From the NCBI GenBank assembly GCA_026874595.1, contig CM049308.1:94359624-94423623 (forward strand): a stretch of 64,000 bases of DNA, written 5' to 3'. Shown in pieces: positions 29,101 to 42,100 of this stretch. The notes beneath the pieces are model-generated. The model ran no database searches and had not been told where the DNA came from. It saw nothing but the letters and a program-made list of their open reading frames with translations. Within the stretch, counting starts at the first letter, position 1, and each line of letters opens with the position of its first letter. The stretch comes from Sipunculus nudus. Its lineage: Eukaryota; Annelida; Sipuncula; Golfingiida; Sipunculidae. The translations under genes and the position numbers were made by a program.

Positions 29101-32100
29101 CCCAATACATTGAAGATCCACTAAGATGAACAGATGGCAAATGCACAGATGGACACTATGCAAAAAGTATTGTAGGTGGCACCACCAGTTGCAATTATGA
29201 GATGGAGAGATCCAAGATCTATGGACATGCAAACTTTCAGCACAATAAATTGAGCCACTTCTGAGATATTGGCTGTTATCTAAAAGACACCCAGATTCAT
29301 AATGCACAGAAAAGATTGCTGAGGGTGCCATCTGTCTTTGTTAGGCACAACAACATAGGTGAAGGAATAACTATGCTAGGTTTCAGAAAGATCAGTCTAA
29401 GGGCCTTAGAGGAGTTCTCTGGAAACTAACGCAACGTTTTTATATCACATTTTTTATTATTCTTTGTGGTACTTACGAGCCCCATAGCTCGATGGATATG
29501 GGTAACAGAGACCGTATTTCAGCTCAGACTTTTCATGGACCTCCTTCGATGTCAAGTTAGAATATTTAAGGTCCAGCAGTTATGATTTGTGCCATGTTAA
29601 CAGATGAAAGCTTCTATGAAGGTATCAAAAATAGAGAAGAAATTTATAAAAATTAGAAAAATACATGTGGCGCTACCAGTTTGCAGGAAATGATGGAACA
29701 CTCCATGACCAATATTCATGCAAACAATCATTGTTATCAAGGCAGTAATTATTCAGATACTGAAGCTTATGTATCATATTTTTCATTATTCTTGGGGGGC
29801 GCTTTCGAGACCCATTTCTCGGAGAAAATATATATAAGAGACCTGATTTCAGGTTTTCAAGGAGATTTTTTCATAAAATTCCCTAGATGTCAAGTGAGAA
29901 GATTCCAGGTCCAGCAGTTACGATTTGTGCCCTGTTAACAGATGTCTGACTCTTGTTGAAGGTATCAAAAAAATGAAAAAAATTCCTAAAAATTAGTAAA
30001 AATACAAGTGGCACCACCAGTTTGCAGGAACTGATAGAACACTCCATGATCAATATTCATGCAAAGAATCATGATGATCAATGCATTAGTAATTCAGATA
30101 CTTGAGCTTTTGTATCAAATTTTCCATTATTCTAGGGGGTTCTTCGGAGGCCCATAGCTTTTGTATCAATATGGGTAACAGAGACCTAATTTCAGGTTTC
30201 CAAGGAGATTTTTCATGGACCTCCCTGGATGTCAAGTGAGAAGATTCCAGGTCCAGCGGTTACGATTTGTGCCATGTTAAAGGACAGCCGGACAGCCAGA
30301 AAGACAGCTGGACAGACAACGAACAAAGAGTGATCCCTATAGCTCAGATGACTTTCAGTCAGCTGAGCTAAGAAAAAACTGGTGTTTGCTTTGAGCATTC
30401 CGCAAGGACCATTTGATGTCAAAAGGGCAGAAACTACTCTGAAAAAAAATATCACACCTTCAAAACAAGATTTTCCTATAAATGAAAATAACATTTTTTT
30501 TTGGTTATCATTATCCTAAGGGTAACAGAACTGTTCGGATAAGAATAATTGTTATTGTTAAAGTGACAACAGTATTTTGGATAGCCATTCATATAGTCAT
30601 GTAGACTTTGATGGTTCTGCTGTAACACTATGGTTGGGGTAATGTTATGGATAAAGGTCCAGAGTGTCACTTTATATACAAATTTTTACCTGGTCAGCAT
30701 AAGTACACACCCTTCAAGCACCAATGACTGATGTATATTGCTTAGCGAATCTACTAGTACCTTCTGGGACTAAGAGAAAGTATAGAGGGAGTCCAATTGT
30801 GTTAAAGAGGTGGGGGTGTCCAACAGTACCACTGAACTGTAAAGTCCTGGTGTTGCTTCTGTAACAATGAACTATAAAGTCCTGATGTTGCTTCTGTAAC
30901 AATGAACTGTAAAGTCCTGGTGTTGCTTCTGTAACAATGAACTGTAAAGTCCTGATGGTGCTTCTGTGACAATGAACTGTAAAGTCCTGATGTTGCTTCT
31001 GTAACAATGAACTGTAAAGTCCTGATGTTGCTTCTGTAACAATGAACTGTAAAGTCCTGATGTTGCTTCTGTAACAATGAACTGTAAAGTCCTGATGGTG
31101 CTTCTGTGACAATGAACTGTAAAGTCCTGATGTTGCTTCTGTAACAATGAACTGTAAAGTCCTGATACTGCTTCTATAACAATGAAATGTAAAGTCCTGA
31201 TATTGCTTCTGTCACACTGAACTGTAAAGTCCTGTTATTGCTTCATGTTACAGTTAGTAAGATATTTTCACAAGAGAACATGTTTACTGGTTTAATACCT
31301 GCAAAGATTGCTTTAATATTAGACATATATTACTGATTTGAACAGGTGATACAGTGACAAACTTTGTGAAATCTTACCTTAGTTGTCGCATCTCTCACCA
31401 GATGGCGGTGTCTCCTGAGGTAGTTCAGCAGGTCTCCTTCTATCATGTGTTCCACAATCAGACAGATGGGGTCCCGGACAGTACAGCAGCCAAGCATGGA
31501 AACCACATTGGGATGTGCACCGATCCTTTTCATGAGCTCAATCTCCTTCAGGAAGTCCTCGTACTGGCTGTCCTTGTTGTGACCTGAGGGCAGATAATCA
31601 GTACTCATTTCTGTCAGCACATGAATTTACACACACCAAGGCCATGTTAACTCGAAAAGTCTTTTTTTATTTGATGAAAGCAAGAAGTGAAACATTGACC
31701 GGTAATATAACAGGAGAATGTCTATTGAGGAGAATGTAAGATCACAGAATGTTTGCTTGAAAGCAGAACAGGCTAGTATTGCTAAAAAAGATATTTAAAC
31801 TGAGAGGAAAATCACACAGAGCACATACAAAGGTTAGTTTTAAAGAATCATAATGAGTTCTGAGCAGCAGTGATGTGTAAATGAGTACTCACAGACTAGC
31901 ATCTTAACGGCCACGGTGACTTGCACTGTGTCTGATCCTCCAGCCTCCTCCTCCTGCTGCAGAGCATGATTCGGAATTCGCTGTTGAAGCTGTGACTTGG
32001 AGATTCTCAGCTGCCCAAGGACCACCTGACCAAAGGCTCCTCTACCAAGGACAGTGTCTGTCAATGCCAGGCTACCTGATGGTACCTCCCACTTATCCTT

Positions 32101-32712
32101 ACCTCTACAACATGGCAATACGTAAGGTTAGACTATAACATGACATGTTTGTGAGGTTAGACTAAAACATGATATATATGGGAGGTTAGACTATAAAACA
32201 TGACATATATGTGAGGTTAGACTAGAATATGATATATATGTGACATTAGACTAAACATGACATATATGAAAGGTTAGACTAGAACATGACATATAGTTGA
32301 GGTTAGACTAAAACATGATATACATGTGAGGTAAGACTAAAACATGACATATGGGAGGTTAGACTTAAACATTACATATATGGGAGGTTAGACTCAAACA
32401 CGACATATATGTGAGGTTACACTAAAAAATGACATATATGTCAGGTTAGACTAAAACATGACATGTATGTGAGGTTAGACTAAAACATGACATGTATGTG
32501 AGGTTAGACTAAAACATGACATATATATATATATAAATATATATATTTATATATATATCAATATATATATATATAAGACGTTAGACCATAAAACATGACA
32601 TATATGCGAGGTAAGACTAAAACATGACATGTATGTGAGGTTAGACTAAAACATGACATGTATGTGAGGCTAGACTAAAACATGACATGTATGTGAGGTT
32701 AGACTAAAACAT

Positions 32713-32800
<88 letters not shown>

Positions 32801-32909
32801 ATGTTAGACTATAAAACATGACATATATGCGAGGTAGGACTAAAACATGACATGTATGTGAGGTTAGACTAAAACATGACATGTATGTGAGGCTAGACTA
32901 AAACATGAC

Positions 32910-32966
<57 letters not shown>

Positions 32967-33069
32967 ATGTTAGACTATAAAACATGACATATATGCGAGT
33001 TAGGACTAAAACATGACATATATGTGAGGTTAGACTAAAACATGACATATATATATATATATAAATATA

Positions 33070-33118
<49 letters not shown>

Positions 33119-36100
33119 CGTTACACTATAAAACATGACGTATATGCAAGGTAAGACTAAAACATGATATGTATGTGAGGTTAGACTAAAACATGACATG
33201 TATGTGAGGTTACACTAAAAGATGACATGTATGTGAGGTTAGACTAAAACATGATATATATGTAAGGTTACACTAAAAGATGACATATATGTGAGGTAAG
33301 ACTAAAACATGACATGTATGTGACGTTAGACTAAAACATGACATATATATATATATATATACAAACTATGGATTCAAAACCACATATTCACCCCCTCATA
33401 GCGAACACCTCAGGGCATTTGAAAGTGATATCTACGAAATGGTCCGGAACATTGAATTTCAGCACTCACACAATGCATTCCAGAAACAAATGGCCAATGA
33501 CTCTCTGCTTGTCTGAAAAGCTACTTATAGCTACGGCCCCCCCTGGATCATTGTTGAACTCAAGAGCTGAAATTCTCTCCAAGTGCCGCCATCAAAACAA
33601 ATTCACCCTGAAATATTTTAAAACCTAGCATTCGTACTAATATTCAGCGTGCCCCCTTAACCCCCCCCCCCCCCAACGAGGATCCGCTGGGCAGACTCAT
33701 TTGTTCAGGTAGTTGTTCTCTCACTGCTGGCTCGTGGAGTCCATTGGATGACAGGAAAGTTCTACCTTATCCTGGTCTAATGGGCTTTACGACCTTCAGC
33801 TAGGAGACTTGCACCACTTGGTATGGGTATAGTATATTTGCCTTTTATATTGTATATTTGCCTTGTATATTGTGTATTTTCACAGTATATGTGTATTTTT
33901 ATCATATCATATGTATACTACTGATATTTTCACTGCTTCCAAGGCCCTATTAGAAATCATTTCAATATGCTGATTGAGCATCCTGGTTATATCTTTATAT
34001 TATATTTACTATTTACTACATTATATAACCTCTTTGCCCTGCCCTGTTATGTTCCAGTATCGCACGTGTACCCCGACCAATCCTATTGTGCACCCGAGAA
34101 CAATAGGATCAGTGTCAGTCTTTCACATGCCCCCCCCCCCACCCGAATCGCACAAAGCATAATCTCGTAATCTCGTAAAGTCTCGGCTTTTCAAACCACG
34201 ACGTTAGCTTCATTCTAACCACATTCACCTGATGATCGGGTCGCATCCCGTGAAACAGTCTGTTGTGAATTAACAGTGTTGTTTTTCTTCAGAGTTATAT
34301 ATATATATATATATATATGTGATGTTAGACTATAAAACATGACATGTATGTGAGATTAGACTAAAACATGACATATATGCGAGGTAAGACTAAAACATGA
34401 CATGTAAGGTTAGACTAAAACATGACATATATGTCAGGTTAGACTAAAAGCAGAAGAATTGAATAGAATAATACTTTATTGTCCAATGCAAAAAAATAGA
34501 TAGATTTGGAAACTTTTTGTGGAGATTGCTCACAAAAATCAATGATTACATCTAAAAGCACTTTGTCAATCTTCACTTTCATACATGACATATACACTTG
34601 CACCTAGTTACATAAAATACCTAGTAAACCAATGTACATATAAGCACCTATTTACACTTACTATATGTAAACATTGCACAAATGTTGTTGATTATTATAC
34701 ATCACAAAGTTGCCCTGTGACTAGCTCCATATCATCATGTTACAACTACATCCTACAGATTAATATCAGTTTTGAGATGACACACAGTTAAATAATTTGA
34801 TTCCTTTACATACAAATGCATTCTTAAAGCTATTTGTTCTAATTACTGGCAAGGCTAACCTTTTTCCTGATGGCAAGAATTTAAAATTACCATACAAGGG
34901 GTGAGATTCATCTTTCACGATCTTGTTTACCTTGTTTAGCATGTAACGACGTAGCATCTGCACCGATTTTCCTAGAACATTTGACAATTTTTCCCAGTTT
35001 GTGTCTCTCCTTGCCATTTAGGCAACCATACCATACAGTGAGTGAGAAACAGAGATCAGATTCAATGGTTGCCTTATAGAAGAGTGACTGAATAACTTTG
35101 TTTACATTTAAATTCCTCAGCATTTGCAGATGATGGACTTTTGTATACATTTATTAAACACCAGCCTTGTGTTCTCTGTACCAGATAGCTTGTCATCTAT
35201 GATAACACCAAGATATTAATATTTGCTCACTCTTTCAATGTTTTGTTTTTTTATCCTTTTTTTTTACATCTTTATTCCAGAAATATATACATGTAAAAGA
35301 GGTGGGCTGGGGCCGCTACACAGCTTGTCATGACCTAGCACACAAAATTGTGACAGTGTACACAAAATTCTGTAAGGGGATCAGCCGGTAATAAAATTAT
35401 TTAACAACCAGGGGACCACAAGTTATTCTCAGTTCCTCTAGGACATTAATACGACATATATGGCCATCTTCCTCTGACATTAAGTCCTGGGCTCCCTGAA
35501 GTAAGGTGCAGTCCACAGAATGTTAGTGCTTCAGGGGGTGATGTGACATGAAGTTCGCTATGTGTCGCCTTTCTGTAGACACTGGTTTTGATGGTTGGTC
35601 ATCTTGCAGTTGGACTAGTATTTCCAGAAATGCCAATTTACCTTTCTCCTCTTTCTCCCCTGTAAATTGGATCTTGGGGTCTCTGCTGCTGAAATGATTT
35701 GTAAACTGTTCAATGTTGTAATTTCAGAGCACTGTGGATGTGTCACCGATATACCGTAACCCGATCTTAGGTGGTGATGTTGCCAATTAGATGGCTTTCT
35801 GCTGGAACACTTCCATGCATAAGTTGGTGATAACAGGTGATACTGGTGAACCCATGGCTGCTTCCTTGATTTGTTTGATAAAAATGCAATATTTTTGGGT
35901 GAAACATATCTCTGACAGTTGTCAAGCATGCCAGTCTGCTGACAATGACCATGCGATATGGTCGAAGCTACAGGTACAAAAATGTCTGTTGATTTTTTCA
36001 CTAACGCTATGGAATCTCCAGGGATAGGATATAATATACATATTTTCAAGCATGACATTTTACATGAGATATATGTATAAACACATGACATTTCATGTGC

Positions 36101-39100
36101 TACAAGACTGAAACATGCAATTGTTTACACATAAATAGACTTAAACATGCCATTATATGAAATTTGACTAAAACATGACATTAGACATGAGGTTAGATTG
36201 AAGTATAGTTTTAGAGTTAGACATGCCATTACATACGTATGATTAAGAAAGACACTTGTATACAAAGAGCACTGAAAATGGTGCATAATACACCTGACGT
36301 GTATCTGGTGACCTCTAACCTCAAATGTCGCAAATTTTGCTAAGAACGTAATTCAGGTGAGTAACTATTGGTAAATATGTTTGATGAACTTCATGAAAAT
36401 CCATAAGATTTTTGGTAAGTCACCATGGTGGCACTAAATTTTGGTGTCCTCTGACCTAGTTAAATATGCATGGATTCTACTGGATTCAAACTTAGGTGCA
36501 ATATTATATTGATTGATATTTGTGTTGAGTTTGATCAAAATCCATCAAATTCTTCATAAATTATCACAGTGACAGCACAAAGTAGCCTAGTGACCTCTGA
36601 CCTTATTAAGTATGTGTGGATTGTGCCCATAATTGAACTTGGGCGAGATAATCTATTGGTAAGTAGTTATGGAGTTTCGTGAAAATACATCAAGGCCATA
36701 TGCTAAGTTATTGTGGTGACACTAAAAGTTAACGGACAGAGGGAAGGACCATAGATTTACCATAATATTTCCCTTCAAAGACCAGCATATAATTAACAAG
36801 TGGCCCATGGGCCATGACGCTCAGCTGAATTCAAGGAATGTTGAACAATGAGCAAAATGACTGCCAGAGTGCAAACAAATCATGAATTTTGTGAAAAGTC
36901 CTTAGAAATGGGTTTCAGTGGGCTTTTGGACAGATGACAACTTCATTTGAAAGTCTCATAAATAGAAAAAAAAATGCGTAAAAATTTGAAAAAAATACAG
37001 GGAGTGCCACCAGTCTGCAGGAACTGATGAAACACTCCATGATCAATATATGTCCAAAGAATCATGGCTATCAAGGCATTAGTTATTCAGATACTGGAGC
37101 TTTTGTTTGTATCAAATTTTTAATTATTCTTGGGGGTATTTATGAGCCTTATAGCTCGCAGAATATGGGTAACAGAAACCTAATTTCAGGTTTCCAAGGA
37201 GATTTTTCATTAGTCTCCCTGGATGTCAAGTAAGAAGATTCTAGGTACAGCAGTTACAGTTTGTGGCATGTTAACAGATGACCACTTCATTTGAAGGTCT
37301 CATAAATAGAGAAAAAATGCCTAAAAAATTGAAAAAAATACAGGTGGCACCACCAGTTTACAGGAACTGATGGAACACTCCATGATCAATATGCCTGCAA
37401 AGAATCTTGGAGATCAATGCATTGGTTATTCATATAAAGGTGTTTTGTACCAAATTTTTAATTATTCTGAGGGGTACTTACTACGAAGGATATGGGTAAC
37501 AGAGACCTAATTTCATGTTTTCACAGAGACTTCTCATGAACCTCCCTTGATGTCAAATTAGAAGAATCTAGGTCCAGCGGTTACGATTTGTGCCCTGTTA
37601 ACAGATGACAGCTTCTTTGAAGGTCTCAAAAATAAAGAAAAAAATTTCGTAAAAATTGAAAAAAAATACAGATGGCGCAACCAGTTTGCAGGAACTGATG
37701 GAACATCCCATGATCAATATTCATGCAAAGAATCATGGTGATCAATGCAGTAGTTATTCCGAGACTTTAGTTTTTTGTATCAAATTTTGCATTATTCTGG
37801 GGGGTACTTCGGAGCCCCATAGCTCCAAGCATATGGGTAACAGAGACCTAATTTCAAGTTTTCAAGGAGATTTTTCATGGACCTCCCTGGATATTAAGTT
37901 TGAAGATTCCAGGTCCAGTGGTTACAATTTGTGCCCTGTTAACAGATGACAGTTTCATTGAGGTCTGAAAAAAAAGAGAAATTAATTTGTAAAAATTCAA
38001 TAAAATACAGGTGGCACCACCAGTCTGCAGGAAATGATGGAACATCTCATGATCAATATTCATGCAAAGAATCATAGTGATCAATGCAGTGGTTATTCAG
38101 ATACTTGAGCTTTTGTATCAAATTTTGCATTATTCTGGGGGGTACTTCGGAGCCCCATAGCTCCAAGGATATGGGTAACAGAGACCTAATTTCAGGTTTT
38201 CAAGGAGATTTATCATGAACCTCCCTGGATATTAAGTTTGAAGATTCCAGGTCCAGTGGTTAGGATTTGTGCCCTCTTAACAGATTACAGTTTCATTGAG
38301 GTTTGGAAAAAAAAGAGAAAAAAATTTGCAAAAATTTGACAAAATACAGGTGGCGCCACCGGACTGCAGGAAGTGATGGAACATCCCATGATCAATATTC
38401 ATACAAAGAATCTTGGTGATCAATGCAGTGGTTATTCAGATACTTGAGCTTTTGTATCAAATTTTGCATTTTTCTGGGGGATACTTCAGAGCCCCATAGC
38501 TCTAAGGTTTTGGGTAACAGAGACCTAATTTTCAGTTTCCAAGAAGACTTTTCATTGGCCTGTCTGCATGTCAAGAAAGAAGATTCTAAGTCCAACCATT
38601 ATGATTTGTGCCCTGTTATCAGATGACCGCATCTTTTAAGGTATCAAAAATAGAGAAAGAAAATTGTAAAATATAGAAAAAATACAGGTGGCGCCACCAG
38701 TCTGCAGAAACTGATGAAACACTCCATGATCAATATCCATGCAAATAATCATGGTGATCAATGCATTAGTTGTTCAGATATTTGAGTTTTTGTATCAAAT
38801 TTTCATTATTCTGGGGGGTACTTCAGAGCCCCATAGCTTGAAGAATCTGGGTAACAGAGACCTAATTCCAGGTTTCCAAGGAGACTTTTCATGGGCCTCC
38901 CCGCATGTCAAGATAGAAGATTCTAGCTCCAGTTGTTACGATTTGTGCCCTGTTAACAGATGACGGCATCTTTTAAGGTCTCAAAAATAGAGAAAAAAAA
39001 TTCCTAAAAAATCGAAAAAAACAGGTGGCACCACCAGGCTGCAAAAACTGATGAAACATCTCATGATTAATATGTATGCCAAAAATCATGACCATCAGTG

Positions 39101-42100
39101 ATGTAGTTAATGAGATATTGAAGTTTTTGTATGAAATTTTTTACTATTCTGGGGGGTACTTTGGGGCCCCATAGCTCAAAGGAAATGGGTAATAGAAACC
39201 TAATTTCTGGTTTCCATGGAGACTTTTCATAGGTCTCTCAGAATTTCAAGAATGAAGATTCTAGGTCCAGTCTTTACGATTTGTGCCCTGTTAACAGATG
39301 TCCACATTTTTAAAGGTCTCAAAAATAGAGAAAAAAATTCGTAAAAAATCAAAAAATACAGATGGCGCCACCAGTCTGCAGGAACTGATGGAACATCTCA
39401 TGATCAATATTTATGCTAAAAATCATGACCATCAGTGATGTAGTTAATGAGATATTGAAGTTTTTGTATGAAATTTTTGACTATTCTGGGGGGTACTTTG
39501 GGGCCCCATAGCTTGAAGGATATGGGTAACAGAGACCTAGTTCCAGGTTTTCAAGGAGATTTTTCATGGACCTCTTTGGCTGTAAAGTAAGAAGATTCCA
39601 GGTCCAGCAGTTACGATTTGTGCCCTGTTAACGGACGGATGGCCGGCCGAACGGAGGACGGAAAAAGAGTGATCGCTAGAGCTCAGATGACTTACAGTCA
39701 GCTGAGCTAAAAATGAAGAACTAAGGTTAATATATTAGCAAATTAACAATTTTTGTTATGAAAATATAGAAACATAATTGTAAAGAATAAAGAAATATAA
39801 GATTAATACAAATTCAGGAATTAAGTTTAACATGGATTTGGCACATTACAATGCCATACATGCACTTTGTTATGGCAAAACAAAGTAAATAATTAGTGCT
39901 GTGCAGATAAACTGTCATAACAATGACTGGCTGTTTTTCTTAACAATCAAACTGGTTGCAAATTTTATTCCAGGACATCACAAGCAATAACATAGGCACA
40001 TGTGAAGATATCATGTTATCAGGGAAAAGAATCTTTTAATTGTCTGAAAATAATAAAGGTGTTACATGAAGAAGCAACCAAATCCTCAACACTGAATGAA
40101 ACATGTTACCAACCTGAAATAACCTTGATATTTTAGCATGACCACAAATATACTTTTTTTCAGTGGTTTGTCTTAAAGTCTGTCACAGGTCTACTGTTTT
40201 ACAATACAAAATGAAGCAACTCAGTTTTGACATAACTGAGCAAGGCATGCAGAGTAGGCCAATCACATTGATACACCAGTCATAATACAGAGCTGCTCTG
40301 CAAGGGAGTTAAATAAATTACAACAAGCAGATTTGTGGAAGTTATGTCCTCCTCTTGCACCTCTTGTTATTTAAGCTTCCTGTGATCTTCATGCTTGCCT
40401 TCTCAACATGTTTTAGTTTTTATCTTCCCCTGAAGATGTCTCCACATGTCATGGTGCCTGTGTTTTAGTTTTCTTTGTCCCTTTGAAGATGTGACCAAAT
40501 GTCATTATTTTTGTTGTGAATTGTGAACAAAAGGGAAAATTTTTTGTTTGTTTTGGAGCTGGTGATAATAAATTTTCAGACAGACACCCCAAAACCAATC
40601 CCAACTAAGCTATGCATTAGAGCAATCACAGACCTAAATTTGAATGAAATTGGATAATATTTTAGGAAAGTTATGGCACAGAAATAAAAACATGACGGAC
40701 AGACAGACAGAAGCACAAACAGACGGACAGACAGACAAACCCAAATCAATGTCCTCCCTTCCGTGGAAGAGAGGGACAAACAACAGAACAACAGATAAAC
40801 TCAAGTTACCACTGATTGGTAACTTTCTAATAAAAATACCTTTTTTCATAGAATGGATTGTCCTTCATCCAACTGAAAATAGACAATATAATATGACTCT
40901 TCACCATCCACACCCCTTATCTCCTGTCATGTAACAAGCACTGCTTAAATTTACATCAAATACATGTTTGTTTTCAAGTCTGATATGACTGTTGAATATA
41001 GCTTTTTCAATATACATATTACATTTGATTTTAAATACTACATTTTGCAATGGTATGAGTTTTAAACAGTAACTGAGTGGTAACCCTGAAACATTTTCTG
41101 CAGCCAGTCTGCCATGATTTAGGTGTATACAATCTATTTCTGCCAGTTAATCCTCTACCATACAGCTGTACATATATGATACGTGTTTGTAAGGGTCTTA
41201 CATGGTCTAACTCTGCTGGTCAGTTAATCCTCTACCATACAGCTGTACATATATGATACATGTTTGTAAGGGTCTTACATGGTCTACCTCTGCTGGTCAG
41301 TTTATCCTCTACCATACAGCTGTACATATATGATACGTGTTTGCAAGGGTCTTACAAGATCTAACTCTGCTGGTCAGTTAATCCTCTACCATACAGCTGT
41401 ACATATATGATACGTGTTTGTAAGGGTCTTACATGGTCTAACTCTGCTGGTCAGTTAATCCTCTACCATACAGCTGTACATATATGATACGTGTTTGTAA
41501 AGGTCTTACATGGTCTAACTCTGCTAGTCAGTTAATCCTCTACCATACAGCTGTACATATATGATACGTGTTTGTAAGGGTCTTACATGGTCTAACTCTG
41601 CTGGTCAGTTAATCCTCTACCATACAGCTGTACATATATGATACGTGTTCGTAAGGGTCTTACATGCTCTAACTCTGCTGGTCAGTTTATCCTCTACCAT
41701 ACAGCTGTACATATATGATACGTGTTTGTAAGGGTCTAACATGGTCTAACTCTGCTGGTCAGTTAATCCTCTACCATACAGCTGTACATATATGATACGT
41801 GTTTGTAAGGGTCTTACATGGTCTAACTCTGCTGGTCAGTTAATCCTCTACCATACAGCTGTACATATATGATACATGTTTGTAAGGGTCTTACATGGTC
41901 TAACTCTGCTGGTCAGTTAATCCTCTACCATACAGCTGTAAATATATGATACATGTTTGTAAGGGTCTTACATGGTCTAACGCTGCTGGTCAGTTAATCC
42001 TCTACCATACAGCTGTACATATATGATACGTGTTTGTAAGGGTCTTACATGGTCTAACTCTGCTGGTCAGTTAATTCTCTACCATACAGCTGTACATATA

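Noticed and set aside
28371-29331. Five overlapping 60-114 codon minus-strand frames
   Set aside because: They lie in the tandem core of element B, in shifting frames, with no domain similarity.
30714-31147. Minus-strand frames with repeating Q-D-F-T-V-H-C
   Set aside because: Three-frame products of the 35-bp array (35 is not a multiple of three, so the same peptide appears in rotating frames).
40634-40934. Cys/Val/Ser-rich minus frames and a Thr/Asp/Gln-rich plus frame
   Set aside because: Created by the gacagacagacag microsatellite-like tract.
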